DNA from: Prevotella sp.
GTDB lineage: Bacteria; Bacteroidota; Bacteroidia; Bacteroidales; Bacteroidaceae
DNA length: 47,874 bases
NCBI GenBank assembly: GCA_017412705.1
Contig: JAFPWS010000071.1
Location: 1-47,874, forward strand
Reading direction: 5' to 3'
The translations under genes and the position numbers were made by a program. The notes under the pieces were generated by a model that saw only the letters and a list, made by a program, of their open reading frames with translations, did no database searches and was not told the origin of the DNA. Within the stretch, counting starts at the first letter, position 1. Every line of letters starts with the position of its first letter. Positions 33,216 to 42,230 of the stretch are shown piece after piece.

Positions 33216-35102
33216 TCATTTCTTCGTGGCTTTGATGAAGTAGACAATCAACAAGATATAAGCTGCGAGTGAGCACAGCTCAGAGAGAGGATTGGCCCAC
33301 CATTGCGCATAGTCAAACGAGATACCGCCAAAGCGCAGCAAGGCACTGAGCACACCCATCAAGGCACCACCGGCAATAAAGCCCGAGGCTATGAGGTTAC
33401 CCTTCTCACCACGCTGCTTGTTGACCTCTTCATCCTTCGAACGAGTAGTGACATACCAGCTGATGGCACCTCCTATCACCAATGGAACATTCAGCTCCAT
33501 GGGGATAAACATACCCAGTGCAAAGGCCAGTGCCGGCACCTTGCAAAGCGTGAGGATGACGGCAATGACAGCTCCGAGGGCATAAAGAGGCCAGGGGGCT
33601 CCCACACCATTCATCAGGGGGTCGATGACAGCAGCCATGGCGTTGGCCTGTGGCGCTGCCAAGGCGCCAGAGGCAAAGCCGTAGGTCTCGTTTAGCAGCA
33701 TCATGACGCCACCTACTGTCGCTGCGCTGACCAGCGTGCCCAGGAACTTCCATGTCTCCTGCTTTTTAGGCATCGTGCCACACCAGGAACCTATCTTCAG
33801 GTCCGTAATAAACGAACCTGCCATTGAGAGTGCCGTACATACCACGCCACCCATGATAAGAGCGGCTACCATGCCACCCGTACCTTTCAGTCCTACAGCA
33901 ACCATTACGACGGAAGCAAGTATAAGGGTCATCAGCGTCATCCCCGATACAGGATTGGAGCCTACAATGGCTATCGCATTCGCCGCTACTGTGGTGAAGA
34001 GGAAGGCGATGACTGCCGTCAGGACAATGGCGACAAGGGCAAACAGCAGATTACCGTCCATCACTCCAAACCAGAAGAAGAGGAAGGTCGCCAACAGCGT
34101 GATGACAGCAGCAATGGCAATAAACCTGAAGGGCAAATCCTGGCTTTCAGCTGTTGGCTCCTGGCTGTTGGCAGAACTGTCACCAGCCTTGGTCGCCAAA
34201 CCGACAGCGCCTTTGATGACGCCCCACGATTTGATGATGCCAATAATACCTGCCATGGCAATAGCGCCAATACCGATGCTCTTTCCATAAGACACGAAGA
34301 TGGTCTCTGGCGACATGTCACCCACAGCAGTGGTAATGGCGGGGTTCCACTGGTTGAGCACGGTGTCAGGAAACAGCAGAGCCATACCCGGCACGACGAG
34401 CCACCACACAAACAATGAGCCCAGCGTGATGATGAGTGCATAACGGAAGCCGATGATATAGCCAAGGCCCAGCACCGCAGCACCCGTATTGTTCTTGAAC
34501 ACCAGCTTAGCCTTCTCTGCCAGGTCGTCGCCAAAGGGCAGCATACGCGAGGTTACGTTCTCGTTCCACCAACCGAAGGTGGCCACAATGAAGTCGTAAA
34601 GCCCGCCTATCAGTCCTGCGAAAAGCAGAGGCTTGGCCTGGCTGCTACCCTCGTCGCCACTCTTCAGCACCTGTGTGGTGGCGGTAGCCTCAGGGAAGGG
34701 GAACTGCTCCTGTGGTGCCTCAACGAAATAGCGACGGAAGGGAATGAGGAACAGGATGCCTAACACGCCACCCAACAACGAGGCGATGAATATCTTCAGG
34801 AAGTCGGCAGACATCTCAGGGTATTTTGCTTGCAGGATATAGATGGCAGGCAGCGTAAAGATAGCACCTGCCACTACCGCACCTGAGCAAGCACCGATGC
34901 TCTGGATGATGACATTCTCACGCAACGCATTGCTGCGCTTGGCAGCTGCCGACACACCAACGGCAATGATGGCAATAGGAATGGCTGCCTCGAACACCTG
35001 TCCTACTTTCAATCCAAGATAGGCTGCAGCAGCCGAAAAGAGCACGGCCATGAGTACACCCCATGTGACAGACCATGCATTCACTTCATTCTTCTGTTTC
35101 AT
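33216..35102 (-). CDS. OPT-family oligopeptide transporter
   Basis: An inner-membrane protein of 628 residues with about 14-16 hydrophobic segments. OPT family features include AYLGLKVGQVFEAAIPIAI near the N terminus, and NPVSGMTLMTLILAS in the second half. The bacterial OPT group carries peptides, possibly also metal chelates. I start at 35102, 8 bases after the malY stop; the earlier ATG at 35126 overlaps malY. A soluble loop (SSANSQEPTAESQDLPF) is encoded by a degenerate 7-bp repeat and looks like a late insertion. As third gene of the DUF3737-malY-OPT operon, it may bring in sulfur-containing peptides for MalY, which is speculation. Confidence 0.9.
   Translation of the reverse strand: MKQKNEVNAWSVTWGVLMAVLFSAAAAYLGLKVGQVFEAAIPIAIIAVGVSAAAKRSNALRENVIIQSIGACSGAVVAGAIFTLPAIYILQAKYPEMSADFLKIFIASLLGGVLGILFLIPFRRYFVEAPQEQFPFPEATATTQVLKSGDEGSSQAKPLLFAGLIGGLYDFIVATFGWWNENVTSRMLPFGDDLAEKAKLVFKNNTGAAVLGLGYIIGFRYALIITLGSLFVWWLVVPGMALLFPDTVLNQWNPAITTAVGDMSPETIFVSYGKSIGIGAIAMAGIIGIIKSWGVIKGAVGLATKAGDSSANSQEPTAESQDLPFRFIAIAAVITLLATFLFFWFGVMDGNLLFALVAIVLTAVIAFLFTTVAANAIAIVGSNPVSGMTLMTLILASVVMVAVGLKGTGGMVAALIMGGVVCTALSMAGSFITDLKIGSWCGTMPKKQETWKFLGTLVSAATVGGVMMLLNETYGFASGALAAPQANAMAAVIDPLMNGVGAPWPLYALGAVIAVILTLCKVPALAFALGMFIPMELNVPLVIGGAISWYVTTRSKDEEVNKQRGEKGNLIASGFIAGGALMGVLSALLRFGGISFDYAQWWANPLSELCSLAAYILLIVYFIKATKK
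34139..34173 (-). repeat. 7-bp repeat coding for a loop of the OPT transporter
   Basis: Plus-strand heptamers CCTGGCT, TTCAGCT, GTTGGCT, CCTGGCT, GTTGGCA, in register. They encode NSQEPTAESQD between two hydrophobic segments. Confidence 0.65.
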
Positions 35103-35109
35103 ATGCTTC

Positions 35110-36264
35110 TTATTTTCTATATACATTTTCTGTTCGCTTTAAGGCCTCCATGAGGACGCTGCGCGGGCAGGCCAGGTTGATGCGCAGATAGCCTTCCCCG
35201 CTCTTTGGACCATACATCGTTCCCGGGTTGAACCACACCTTTGCCTCCTGGAGCAAGTGGTCACAGTATGCAGCGACGTTATTGCTGCATGACGACACAT
35301 CTACCCAGGCCAGGTAAGTACCCTCCATCGGCATGACCTTCCATAAGGGCAGATGCCGGCCGCAGAAGTCGCAAAGTGCCTTGTAATTGTCCCAAAGGTA
35401 GAGGTTGAGGGCGTCTATCCAGTCCTCACTGTCATTATAGGCAGCCTTCACAGCCTCTGGGGCAAAGGGGTTGACGTCGCATACCTCATTGATATTGATG
35501 GCACGGTCCAGACGGCGACGTGTCGCAGCATCCCCGCAAATGATATTGGCCATCATCAGACCTGCTATATTGAACGACTTTGACGGCGAGTTCAGGATGA
35601 CGGCATCGGCATCGACGGTCCCCATCGGCACGAAGGTGTTGCCTGGCATGACCAGCTCACAGTGTATCTCGTCGCTGACTATCCGTACCTGATGTTTCTT
35701 GCAGATGTCGCTCATGCGCCTGAGTTCCTCCCGGCTCCAGACACGACCTGTCGGATTGTGAGGATTGCAGAGCAGGAAGACGGTAGTCTTCTCGTCGGCA
35801 CACTGCGTCTTAAAGTCCTGCCAGTCTATCTCAAACCGCTTCCCGTTGGTAAATTGCAATACACTTTCTGCCACCTCGCAGCCATTATTCTTAACACTAC
35901 TGAAGAAGCAGTTGTAGTCGGGTGAGAGTATCAGCACCCGTTCCCCAGGCATGGTCAAGGCCTTGATGGCTACAGACATGGCAGGTACAACACCGATGGT
36001 GTAAAGCATCCATTCACGCTTGATCTTCCATTGGTGACGACGCAGGAACCACGAGATGACTGCAGCATAGTAGTCTTCCTGCACATAGGTATAGCCAAAC
36101 ACAGGGTGTTCGGCACGCTTCCTGACGGCCTCCTGAATAGCGGGAGCCACAGCAAAGTCCATGTCAGCCACCCAAAGGGGGATGACATCTTCCGAAGCCG
36201 ACTCATCCCATTTCACGCACCCTGTACCACGTCTCTCTATGATTTCGTCAAAGTTGTATGCCAT
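35110..36264 (-). CDS. MalY/PatB-type PLP-dependent C-S lyase or aminotransferase
   Basis: A cytosolic PLP enzyme of 384 residues. Fold type I aminotransferase features: ADMDFAVAPAIQ, Asn in CNPHNPTGR, Asp in VSDEIHCEL and the PLP lysine Lys229 in NSPSKSFNIAGL. MalY/PatB members cleave cystathionine or cysteine conjugates to thiol, ammonia and a keto acid. I start at 36264 (MAYNFDEIIERRGTGCVKWD); an ATG three codons earlier is also possible. DUF3737 lies 19 bases upstream, a pairing often seen. OPT follows after 7 bases. Maltose-regulator activity, as in E. coli MalY, is not implied. Confidence 0.88.
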   Translation of the reverse strand: MAYNFDEIIERRGTGCVKWDESASEDVIPLWVADMDFAVAPAIQEAVRKRAEHPVFGYTYVQEDYYAAVISWFLRRHQWKIKREWMLYTIGVVPAMSVAIKALTMPGERVLILSPDYNCFFSSVKNNGCEVAESVLQFTNGKRFEIDWQDFKTQCADEKTTVFLLCNPHNPTGRVWSREELRRMSDICKKHQVRIVSDEIHCELVMPGNTFVPMGTVDADAVILNSPSKSFNIAGLMMANIICGDAATRRRLDRAININEVCDVNPFAPEAVKAAYNDSEDWIDALNLYLWDNYKALCDFCGRHLPLWKVMPMEGTYLAWVDVSSCSNNVAAYCDHLLQEAKVWFNPGTMYGPKSGEGYLRINLACPRSVLMEALKRTENVYRK

Positions 36265-36299
36265 ACTTATCACTTATCGTTTATCACTTCCTCACTTCT
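36265..36299 (-). repeat. 7-bp repeat at the DUF3737-malY junction
   Basis: Plus-strand heptamers ACTTATC, ACTTATC, GTTTATC, ACTTCCT, CACTTCT. The array covers the last codons and stop of the DUF3737 gene and runs up to the malY start codon. Confidence 0.75.
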
Positions 36300-37129
36300 A
36301 TCACGCAGTTGTTCGGCTGACGGACATATTCGTCAATGGTGACCGAACCTATTGAGTCTGCCACAATATGCCCTGAAGTAGGATTCTTGATGTTCTCAAT
36401 ATGCCCACGGATGTCAGCCTCGACGGTAGAATATTCAAACATGCGGTCACAGGCCTTGTCGATGGTGCAGTTCTCCAGCACCAGGTTCTCCGTATAGCAC
36501 AGCAACTGTTCACCAGCCAGATGACAGTTCACCAGCCGCACGTTCTTGGAGTGCCACGCCAGGTACTCGCCATCCAGCGTCGAGTCGTAAACGGACACAT
36601 TCTCGCACTCCCAGAAAGAGTCCTTCGTCAGGATGTCGGCATGGTGCACCTCTACGTTCTTACAGTATTGGAACACGTACTTGGCATCACTTTTCAGACC
36701 GTCTACATAAATGTTCTGCGAGAACATGAAAGGATAGGTGCCTCCATGCAGGCAGACATCTTTCAGCTTCAGGCCGTCTACCTTCCAGAAAGTCTCGTCA
36801 GCATCGCAAATCTTGACATCCTCCAGCTCCACATTCTTCATCTCGCGGAAGAACTTAGGACCATCAATACGACAACGACGCATCACCAGGTTGTCAGTAT
36901 ACCAGATGGCAGAGCGCGACCCTTCTGCAAAGTAGCAGTCTTCTATCAGCGCTCCATCAACGTGCCACCAGGGATATTTACCATAGAAACGGCAGTCCTT
37001 GGCCTCGATGTTACGGCATTGCTTGATGCCTGACTCACCGTCATTGATGGTGATGCCTTCCAGACGGGTATCTTCTATTCCAAAGAGCGGACGCTCGCCC
37101 CCGAATTCCTTGTTCTTGATTAGTTCCAT
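36284..37129 (-). CDS. DUF3737 right-handed beta-helix protein
   Basis: A protein of 281 residues with no signal peptide. It is built of repeated short strands with aromatic, Asn and Cys positions every 20-23 residues (for example VELEDVKICDADETFWKVDG, LKLKDVCLHGGTYPFMFSQ), which predicts a right-handed beta-helix. It matches DUF3737, a family that often accompanies MalY-type enzymes, so a carbohydrate or small-molecule role is unclear. Function unknown. It is the first gene of the operon, only about 19 bases below its -7 box. Its last codons are in the heptamer repeat. Confidence 0.8.
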   Translation of the reverse strand: MELIKNKEFGGERPLFGIEDTRLEGITINDGESGIKQCRNIEAKDCRFYGKYPWWHVDGALIEDCYFAEGSRSAIWYTDNLVMRRCRIDGPKFFREMKNVELEDVKICDADETFWKVDGLKLKDVCLHGGTYPFMFSQNIYVDGLKSDAKYVFQYCKNVEVHHADILTKDSFWECENVSVYDSTLDGEYLAWHSKNVRLVNCHLAGEQLLCYTENLVLENCTIDKACDRMFEYSTVEADIRGHIENIKNPTSGHIVADSIGSVTIDEYVRQPNNCVIEVRK

Positions 37130-37154
37130 ACGTTAATAATTCATTAAAGCGATG

Positions 37155-37162
37155 CAAAGGTA
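37155..37162 (-). promoter_or_regulatory. -7 box for the DUF3737-malY-OPT operon
   Basis: TACCTTTG on the minus strand, 25 bases before the start codon. No TTTG at 19-21 bp; the nearest lies at 25 bp (37188-37191). Confidence 0.55.
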
Positions 37163-37175
37163 CAATTTTTTTTCG

Positions 37176-37183
37176 TACCTTTG
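37176..37183 (+). promoter_or_regulatory. -7 box for miaB
   Basis: TACCTTTG, 22 bases before the miaB ATG, preceded by a T-run. It is only 13 bases from the minus-strand -7 box, so divergent transcription starts overlap. Confidence 0.55.
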
Positions 37184-37205
37184 CCGGCAAATAAGAATTT
37201 TTAAG

Positions 37206-38549
37206 ATGAAGAAACTATATATCGAGACTTACGGCTGTCAGATGAACGTAGCCGACTCCGAGGTAGTGGCCAGTGTCATGCAGATGGCTGGCTATGAGTC
37301 TACCGAGTCGTTGGACGAGGCTGATGCCGTATTTCTGAACACCTGTTCGGTAAGAGACAATGCCGAACAGAAAATCTATCATCGCCTGGATGCGCTGGCA
37401 GCAGAACGCAAAAGACGCGAAAAAGCCAATAGCGAAAAGCCAACTGCCAACGGCCTCATCATAGGCGTACTAGGCTGTATGGCAGAGCGTGTCAAGGACG
37501 ACCTCCTGCAGAACCACCATGCCGACCTTGTGGCAGGCCCTGATGCCTACCTCTCGCTGCCCGACCTTATAGCACAGGCAGAGACAGGTCATAAGGCCAT
37601 GAACATCGAGCTGTCTACTTCAGAGACTTATCGTGATGTGGTTCCCCAGCGTCTGCATGGCGCTAAGATTGGAGGCTTCGTAAGCATCATGCGAGGCTGT
37701 AACAACTTCTGCCACTACTGCATCGTACCCTATACCCGTGGCCGTGAGCGCAGCCGTGACCTGGAGAGCATCTTGAGAGAGGTGCGCGACCTGCGAGACC
37801 GTGGTTTCAAGGAGGTAACATTGCTCGGACAGAATGTCAATTCCTATTTGGGAGCTGACGGTATTTCCTTCCCACAGCTACTGCGCCGAGTGGCCGAGGA
37901 GGCTCCCAATATGCGTGTCCGCTTTACCACCTCACACCCTAAGGACATGAGTGACGAGACGTTGCAGGTCATTGCCGAGATGCCCAATGTCTGCAAGCAT
38001 ATCCACCTGCCTGTCCAGAGTGGCTCAGACCGCATCCTGAAACTGATGAACCGCAAGTACACCCGTGAGTGGTATCTGGGCAGGGTGGAGGCCATCCGCC
38101 GCATCATCCCTGACTGTGGTTTGTCGACGGACATCTTCGTAGGCTACCATTCTGAGACGGAAGAAGACCACCAGCTCTCGCTGAACCTGATGCGGGAGGT
38201 AGGCTACGACTCTGCCTTCATGTTCAAGTATTCAGAACGCCCAGGCACCTATGCCTCCAAGCATCTGCCTGACGATGTTCTTGAGGAGGAGAAGATACGC
38301 CGGCTCAACGAGCTCATCGCCCTGCAGACCGAGATATCAGCCCAGCAGAACAAGAAAGACGAGGGCAAAGAGTTCGACGTGCTCATAGAAGGCTTCTCGA
38401 AGCGCAGTCGTGAGCAGCTCATGGGACGCACCGAGCAGAACAAGGCTGTCGTCATTCCCAAAGGCTCACACCATATTGGCGAAACCGTCCGTGTCAAGAT
38501 TACAGCCTCCACCAGTGCCACGCTATTAGGAGAAATAGTCCAATCGTGA
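37206..38549 (+). CDS. miaB: tRNA-2-methylthio-N6-dimethylallyladenosine synthase
   Basis: A radical SAM methylthiotransferase of 447 residues that adds a methylthio group to i6A37 of tRNAs. The N-terminal cluster cysteines are Cys11, Cys47 and Cys91 (YGCQMN, NTCSVR, LGCMAE). The radical SAM cysteines are Cys165, Cys169 and Cys172 in RGCNNFCHYC. The C terminus (380-447) is a TRAM domain. The start at 37206 fits MKKLYIETYGCQMNV. A polar insertion (EKANSEKPTANG, about 72-83) lies between the second and third N-terminal cysteines and is encoded by a 7-bp repeat. It leads the miaB-exporter-transferase cluster. Confidence 0.95.
   Translation: MKKLYIETYGCQMNVADSEVVASVMQMAGYESTESLDEADAVFLNTCSVRDNAEQKIYHRLDALAAERKRREKANSEKPTANGLIIGVLGCMAERVKDDLLQNHHADLVAGPDAYLSLPDLIAQAETGHKAMNIELSTSETYRDVVPQRLHGAKIGGFVSIMRGCNNFCHYCIVPYTRGRERSRDLESILREVRDLRDRGFKEVTLLGQNVNSYLGADGISFPQLLRRVAEEAPNMRVRFTTSHPKDMSDETLQVIAEMPNVCKHIHLPVQSGSDRILKLMNRKYTREWYLGRVEAIRRIIPDCGLSTDIFVGYHSETEEDHQLSLNLMREVGYDSAFMFKYSERPGTYASKHLPDDVLEEEKIRRLNELIALQTEISAQQNKKDEGKEFDVLIEGFSKRSREQLMGRTEQNKAVVIPKGSHHIGETVRVKITASTSATLLGEIVQS
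37421..37455 (+). repeat. 7-bp repeat coding for a loop of MiaB
   Basis: Heptamers AAAAGCC, AATAGCG, AAAAGCC, AACTGCC, AACGGCC in register, encoding a Lys/Asn/Glu-rich insertion. Confidence 0.6.
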
Positions 38550-38565
38550 AATATCTAATTGTCCA

Positions 38566-40395
38566 ATGAAAGAGTTTCTGAATGTGCTGAGGCGTTTCGT
38601 GCCTCCCTACAAGAAGTATCTGGTGCTGTCGGTGGTGTTCAACGTCCTGTCGGCAGTGCTGAATATCTTCTCGTTTGCTGCTCTCATCCCTATCCTGCAG
38701 ATACTATTCCAGACCAGCGATGCGGAAACAGCCACAGCCTATATGGCATGGGACTGGAGCAACATTCAGGAGGTACTCATGAACAACATGAACTATTATG
38801 TGAATGGGCTGATAGCCGACTACGGGCAGACCACCACTCTCTTGCTGATAGGCATCTTCCTGGGTGTGATGACAGCCCTGAAGACCGGAGCCTACTTCCT
38901 CTCTGCCGCTACCATTATCCCCATCAGGACAGGCGTGGTACGCGACATCCGCAACCAACTGTACCAAAAGATTACCGCCCTCCCGCTGGGTTTCTTCTCC
39001 GAAGAGCGCAAGGGCGACATCATTGCCCGCATGAGTGGCGACGTGCAGGAGATAGAGAACTCCATCATGTCCAGCCTGGAGATGCTGTTCAAGAACCCCA
39101 TCCTCATCATCAGCTACTTTGCCGCCCTTATCTTCATCTCATGGCAGCTAACACTCTTCACCCTCATCATCGTACCCATCATGGGTTGGTTCATGGGCTA
39201 TATCGGACGTAAGCTGAAGGCACAGAGCATCAAGGCCCAGTCGCTGTGGAGCGACACCATGAGCCAGGTGGAGGAGACCTTAGGCGGACTGCGCATCATC
39301 AAGGCCTTCTGCGCAGAAGGCAAGATGAACCGCCGCTTCGACCAGATTAACTCTGCCTACCGCGACGACATCATGAAGGTCAATATCCGCCAGTCGTCAG
39401 CACACCCCATGTCGGAGTTCCTGGGCACGGTAATGATTGTCATCGTGCTGTGGTTCGGTGGTGTGCTGGTACTGAACTACCAGGCTCTCTCCGGTCCTAT
39501 CTTCATCTACTATATGGTGATGCTCTACTCCATCATCAACCCGCTGAAGGATTTCTCGAAGGCAGGCTATAACATCCCCAAGGGACTGGCCTCGATGGAG
39601 CGTGTTGACAAGATACTCATGGCTGAGAACACCATCAAGGAGGTGGCCCAACCCAAACAGCTGAAGAGCTTCGAGCACCAGATAGAATTCCGTAATGTCT
39701 CATTCCGTTATGGTGAGCAGTGGATATTGCACAACATCAACCTCATTATTCCCAAGGGCAAGACCATTGCCATCGTGGGCCAGTCGGGTTCCGGCAAGTC
39801 TACCTTGGTAGACCTCATCCCGCGCTACTACGATGTACAGGAGGGTGAGGTACTCATCGACGGCATCAATGTCAAGGACCTGGGCATCTACGACCTGCGC
39901 CAGCTCATAGGCAATGTCAATCAGGAGGCCATTCTCTTCAACGACTCCTTCCGGGCGAACATCTCGTTTGGCGTAGACAATGCCACTGACGAGCAGATTG
40001 CCGAAGCTGCCAGGATAGCCAATGCCTACGACTTCATCATGCAGTCAGAGCAGCAGTTCGACACCAACATCGGAGACCGCGGAGGGCGTCTCTCCGGTGG
40101 TCAGCGCCAGCGTGTCTCCATAGCCCGTGCCATCCTGAAGAATCCTCCTATCCTCATCCTCGACGAGGCTACCTCAGCCCTTGACACCGAGAGTGAGCGA
40201 CTGGTACAGGATGCCCTGGAGCGACTGATGAAGACACGTACCACCGTGGCCATTGCCCACCGACTCTCTACCATTAAGAATGCCGACGAGATTTGTGTGC
40301 TGCACGAAGGACGCATCGTAGAGCGGGGCACACACGAGGAGCTGTTGGCCATCAACGGCTACTATAAGAACCTGAACGACATGCAAAGCCTGTAA
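38566..40395 (+). CDS. MsbA-like ABC exporter (fused permease-ATPase)
   Basis: A protein of 609 residues. The N-terminal transmembrane domain has about six helices (residues 15-330). The C-terminal ATPase has Walker A GQSGSGKST (about 404-412), signature LSGGQRQR (about 508), Walker B ILILDEATSALD (about 528) and the H-loop AIAHRLST (about 563). This single-chain half-transporter type forms a homodimer that flips lipids or exports peptides. Its neighbours (two LTA-synthase-type transferases, a glycosyltransferase and, further on, an LpxL-like acyltransferase) favour lipid A or a related glycolipid as cargo, but the cargo is not proven. The gene is 16 bases after miaB and 2 bases before the next. 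Confidence 0.88.
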   Translation: MKEFLNVLRRFVPPYKKYLVLSVVFNVLSAVLNIFSFAALIPILQILFQTSDAETATAYMAWDWSNIQEVLMNNMNYYVNGLIADYGQTTTLLLIGIFLGVMTALKTGAYFLSAATIIPIRTGVVRDIRNQLYQKITALPLGFFSEERKGDIIARMSGDVQEIENSIMSSLEMLFKNPILIISYFAALIFISWQLTLFTLIIVPIMGWFMGYIGRKLKAQSIKAQSLWSDTMSQVEETLGGLRIIKAFCAEGKMNRRFDQINSAYRDDIMKVNIRQSSAHPMSEFLGTVMIVIVLWFGGVLVLNYQALSGPIFIYYMVMLYSIINPLKDFSKAGYNIPKGLASMERVDKILMAENTIKEVAQPKQLKSFEHQIEFRNVSFRYGEQWILHNINLIIPKGKTIAIVGQSGSGKSTLVDLIPRYYDVQEGEVLIDGINVKDLGIYDLRQLIGNVNQEAILFNDSFRANISFGVDNATDEQIAEAARIANAYDFIMQSEQQFDTNIGDRGGRLSGGQRQRVSIARAILKNPPILILDEATSALDTESERLVQDALERLMKTRTTVAIAHRLSTIKNADEICVLHEGRIVERGTHEELLAINGYYKNLNDMQSL

Positions 40396-40397
40396 GT

Positions 40398-42224
40398 ATG
40401 CTGCAACGAGCCCTGTACCTGCTGAAGACCTACCTGCTGACGACACTTCTCTTTATCGCCGCCAAGGTGGTGTTTATGTGCTGCAACGGACAAGGGCTCT
40501 TTACCATTGGCGATATGGCCGATGTTCTCTGGCATGGACTCTCGCTGGACCTTAGCACGGCCCTCTACCTTCTGATAGTACCCTTTCTTGTGGTGGTAGC
40601 CAGCATCTTTCTTGACAAAGCCAAAATCCTGGGACACCTCCTGCGCGTCTACTATGCCTTGGCAGCCTTGGCCTTGTCCCTGGCCTTCGTGGCCGACACC
40701 AGCCTCTATCAGTTCTGGCAGTTCAAGCTCGACGCCTCCTGCCTGCAGTATTTAGAGACACCAACGGAAGCCATGGCCAGCGTGTCGTGGGGTTATCTGC
40801 TGCTGAGGCTCATCGTGCTGCTCCTGTTGGTATACCTCATCTACCTGTGCTATACCCGTCCTCGCTGGAACATCACCGTCAGCAAGCACCGCATCGTCGA
40901 GACGCTGACAGCAATGGCCTGCATCCCGCTGATAGTCATTGGCATCCGTGGCGGACTGGATGAGTCGACTACCAACATCGGACAGGTGTACTATTCGCAG
41001 AACCAGTTCCTGAACCATTCGGCTGTCAACCCCGTGTTCTCCTTCCTCTCGTCGTTTGAGAAGACAGCCAACAACATTGTCGACTATAACTACTTTACAG
41101 ATAGCAAGTGCCGCCAACTGACGGAAGGTCTCTACCCCACAGACTCAGAGGCTACAGACACCCTGCTTACCACCCAGCGTCCCAATATCGTCATCGTGCT
41201 GATGGAGAGCGCTGGCGGTTTCTTCTCTGACGTCATGCCCAACCTGCAACAACTGAAACGCGAGGGCATCGACTTCACCAACTGCTATGGCAACACGTGG
41301 CGCACCGACCGCGGCACCGTCTGCACCTACAGCGGCTACCCCTCCTTCCCTACCTCGTCAGTCATGAAGATGCCCAAGAAGACGAACTGTCTTCCCAGCA
41401 TTGCCTCGACGCTTCAGCAACAAGGCTACCACACCTCTTATCTCTATGGGGGCGACATCAACTTCACCAACATGCGCAGCTATCTGGTGGCCACGGGGTG
41501 GGAACAGCTGACCTGGAAGGCCGACTACAGCGCAGAGCAGCAGGAGTCGTCCCAATGGGGCGTCAGAGACGACATCACCTTCAACACCCTCTACCAGCAA
41601 ATTACGTCGATGGCAACGCCACACGCTCAAAGAGAGAAAGACCAACGCTACCTCTTCGGCTTTTCCACCCTCAGCTCCCATGAGCCCTGGGATGTGCCTA
41701 CACACCAGTACGACGACGAGATACCCAATGCCTTCCATTATCTGGACCAGTGTCTGGGCAACTTCATAGCCAAGCTGAAAAAGACTCCCCAATGGAAGGA
41801 CCTGCTCGTCATCTTCCTGCCTGACCACAGCATCGACTACGGCAGCTACACGGAAACAGTCCGTGAGCGCAACAAGATACCCATGGTGTGGGTAGGAGGT
41901 GCCGTCAAGGCTCCCCGACAGGTTACCAGCCTCTGCAACCAGACCGACCTTGCCGCCACCCTGCTGGCACAGTTAGGCCTGCCGCACTCCCAATTCCGTT
42001 GGAGTCGCGACGTGCTGAGCCGCACCTACCGCTATCCCTTCGCCGTGCATAACTACAACAACGGTTTCTCGCTCACCGACTCCACAGGGTTCATGGGCTA
42101 CGACCTCGACTCCCGGCGCATCATTGTCAACGAGAGCAGCGACGCCCCACGACTGGAGCGAATGGGCAAAGCCATCCTACAGGCCACCACCTCAGACTTA
42201 AAAGCATTAGGAACCAAAAACTGA
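40398..42224 (+). CDS. LTA-synthase-family membrane sulfatase-fold transferase (Thr type)
   Basis: A protein of 608 residues with five N-terminal transmembrane helices (about 8-180), then an alkaline-phosphatase-fold domain outside the membrane. The metal and nucleophile positions are recognisable: Glu270 in LMESAGGF, Thr303 in WRTDRGT (the Thr nucleophile position of LtaS) and Asp476-His477 in LPDHS. Members transfer phosphoglycerol, phosphoethanolamine or similar head groups to lipids or glycans. Bacteroidales do not make lipoteichoic acid, so the acceptor is probably lipid A, a surface glycan or another envelope molecule. It is followed by a divergent paralogue 7 bases away. Confidence 0.82.
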   Translation: MLQRALYLLKTYLLTTLLFIAAKVVFMCCNGQGLFTIGDMADVLWHGLSLDLSTALYLLIVPFLVVVASIFLDKAKILGHLLRVYYALAALALSLAFVADTSLYQFWQFKLDASCLQYLETPTEAMASVSWGYLLLRLIVLLLLVYLIYLCYTRPRWNITVSKHRIVETLTAMACIPLIVIGIRGGLDESTTNIGQVYYSQNQFLNHSAVNPVFSFLSSFEKTANNIVDYNYFTDSKCRQLTEGLYPTDSEATDTLLTTQRPNIVIVLMESAGGFFSDVMPNLQQLKREGIDFTNCYGNTWRTDRGTVCTYSGYPSFPTSSVMKMPKKTNCLPSIASTLQQQGYHTSYLYGGDINFTNMRSYLVATGWEQLTWKADYSAEQQESSQWGVRDDITFNTLYQQITSMATPHAQREKDQRYLFGFSTLSSHEPWDVPTHQYDDEIPNAFHYLDQCLGNFIAKLKKTPQWKDLLVIFLPDHSIDYGSYTETVRERNKIPMVWVGGAVKAPRQVTSLCNQTDLAATLLAQLGLPHSQFRWSRDVLSRTYRYPFAVHNYNNGFSLTDSTGFMGYDLDSRRIIVNESSDAPRLERMGKAILQATTSDLKALGTKN

Positions 42225-42230
42225 CCGCAC

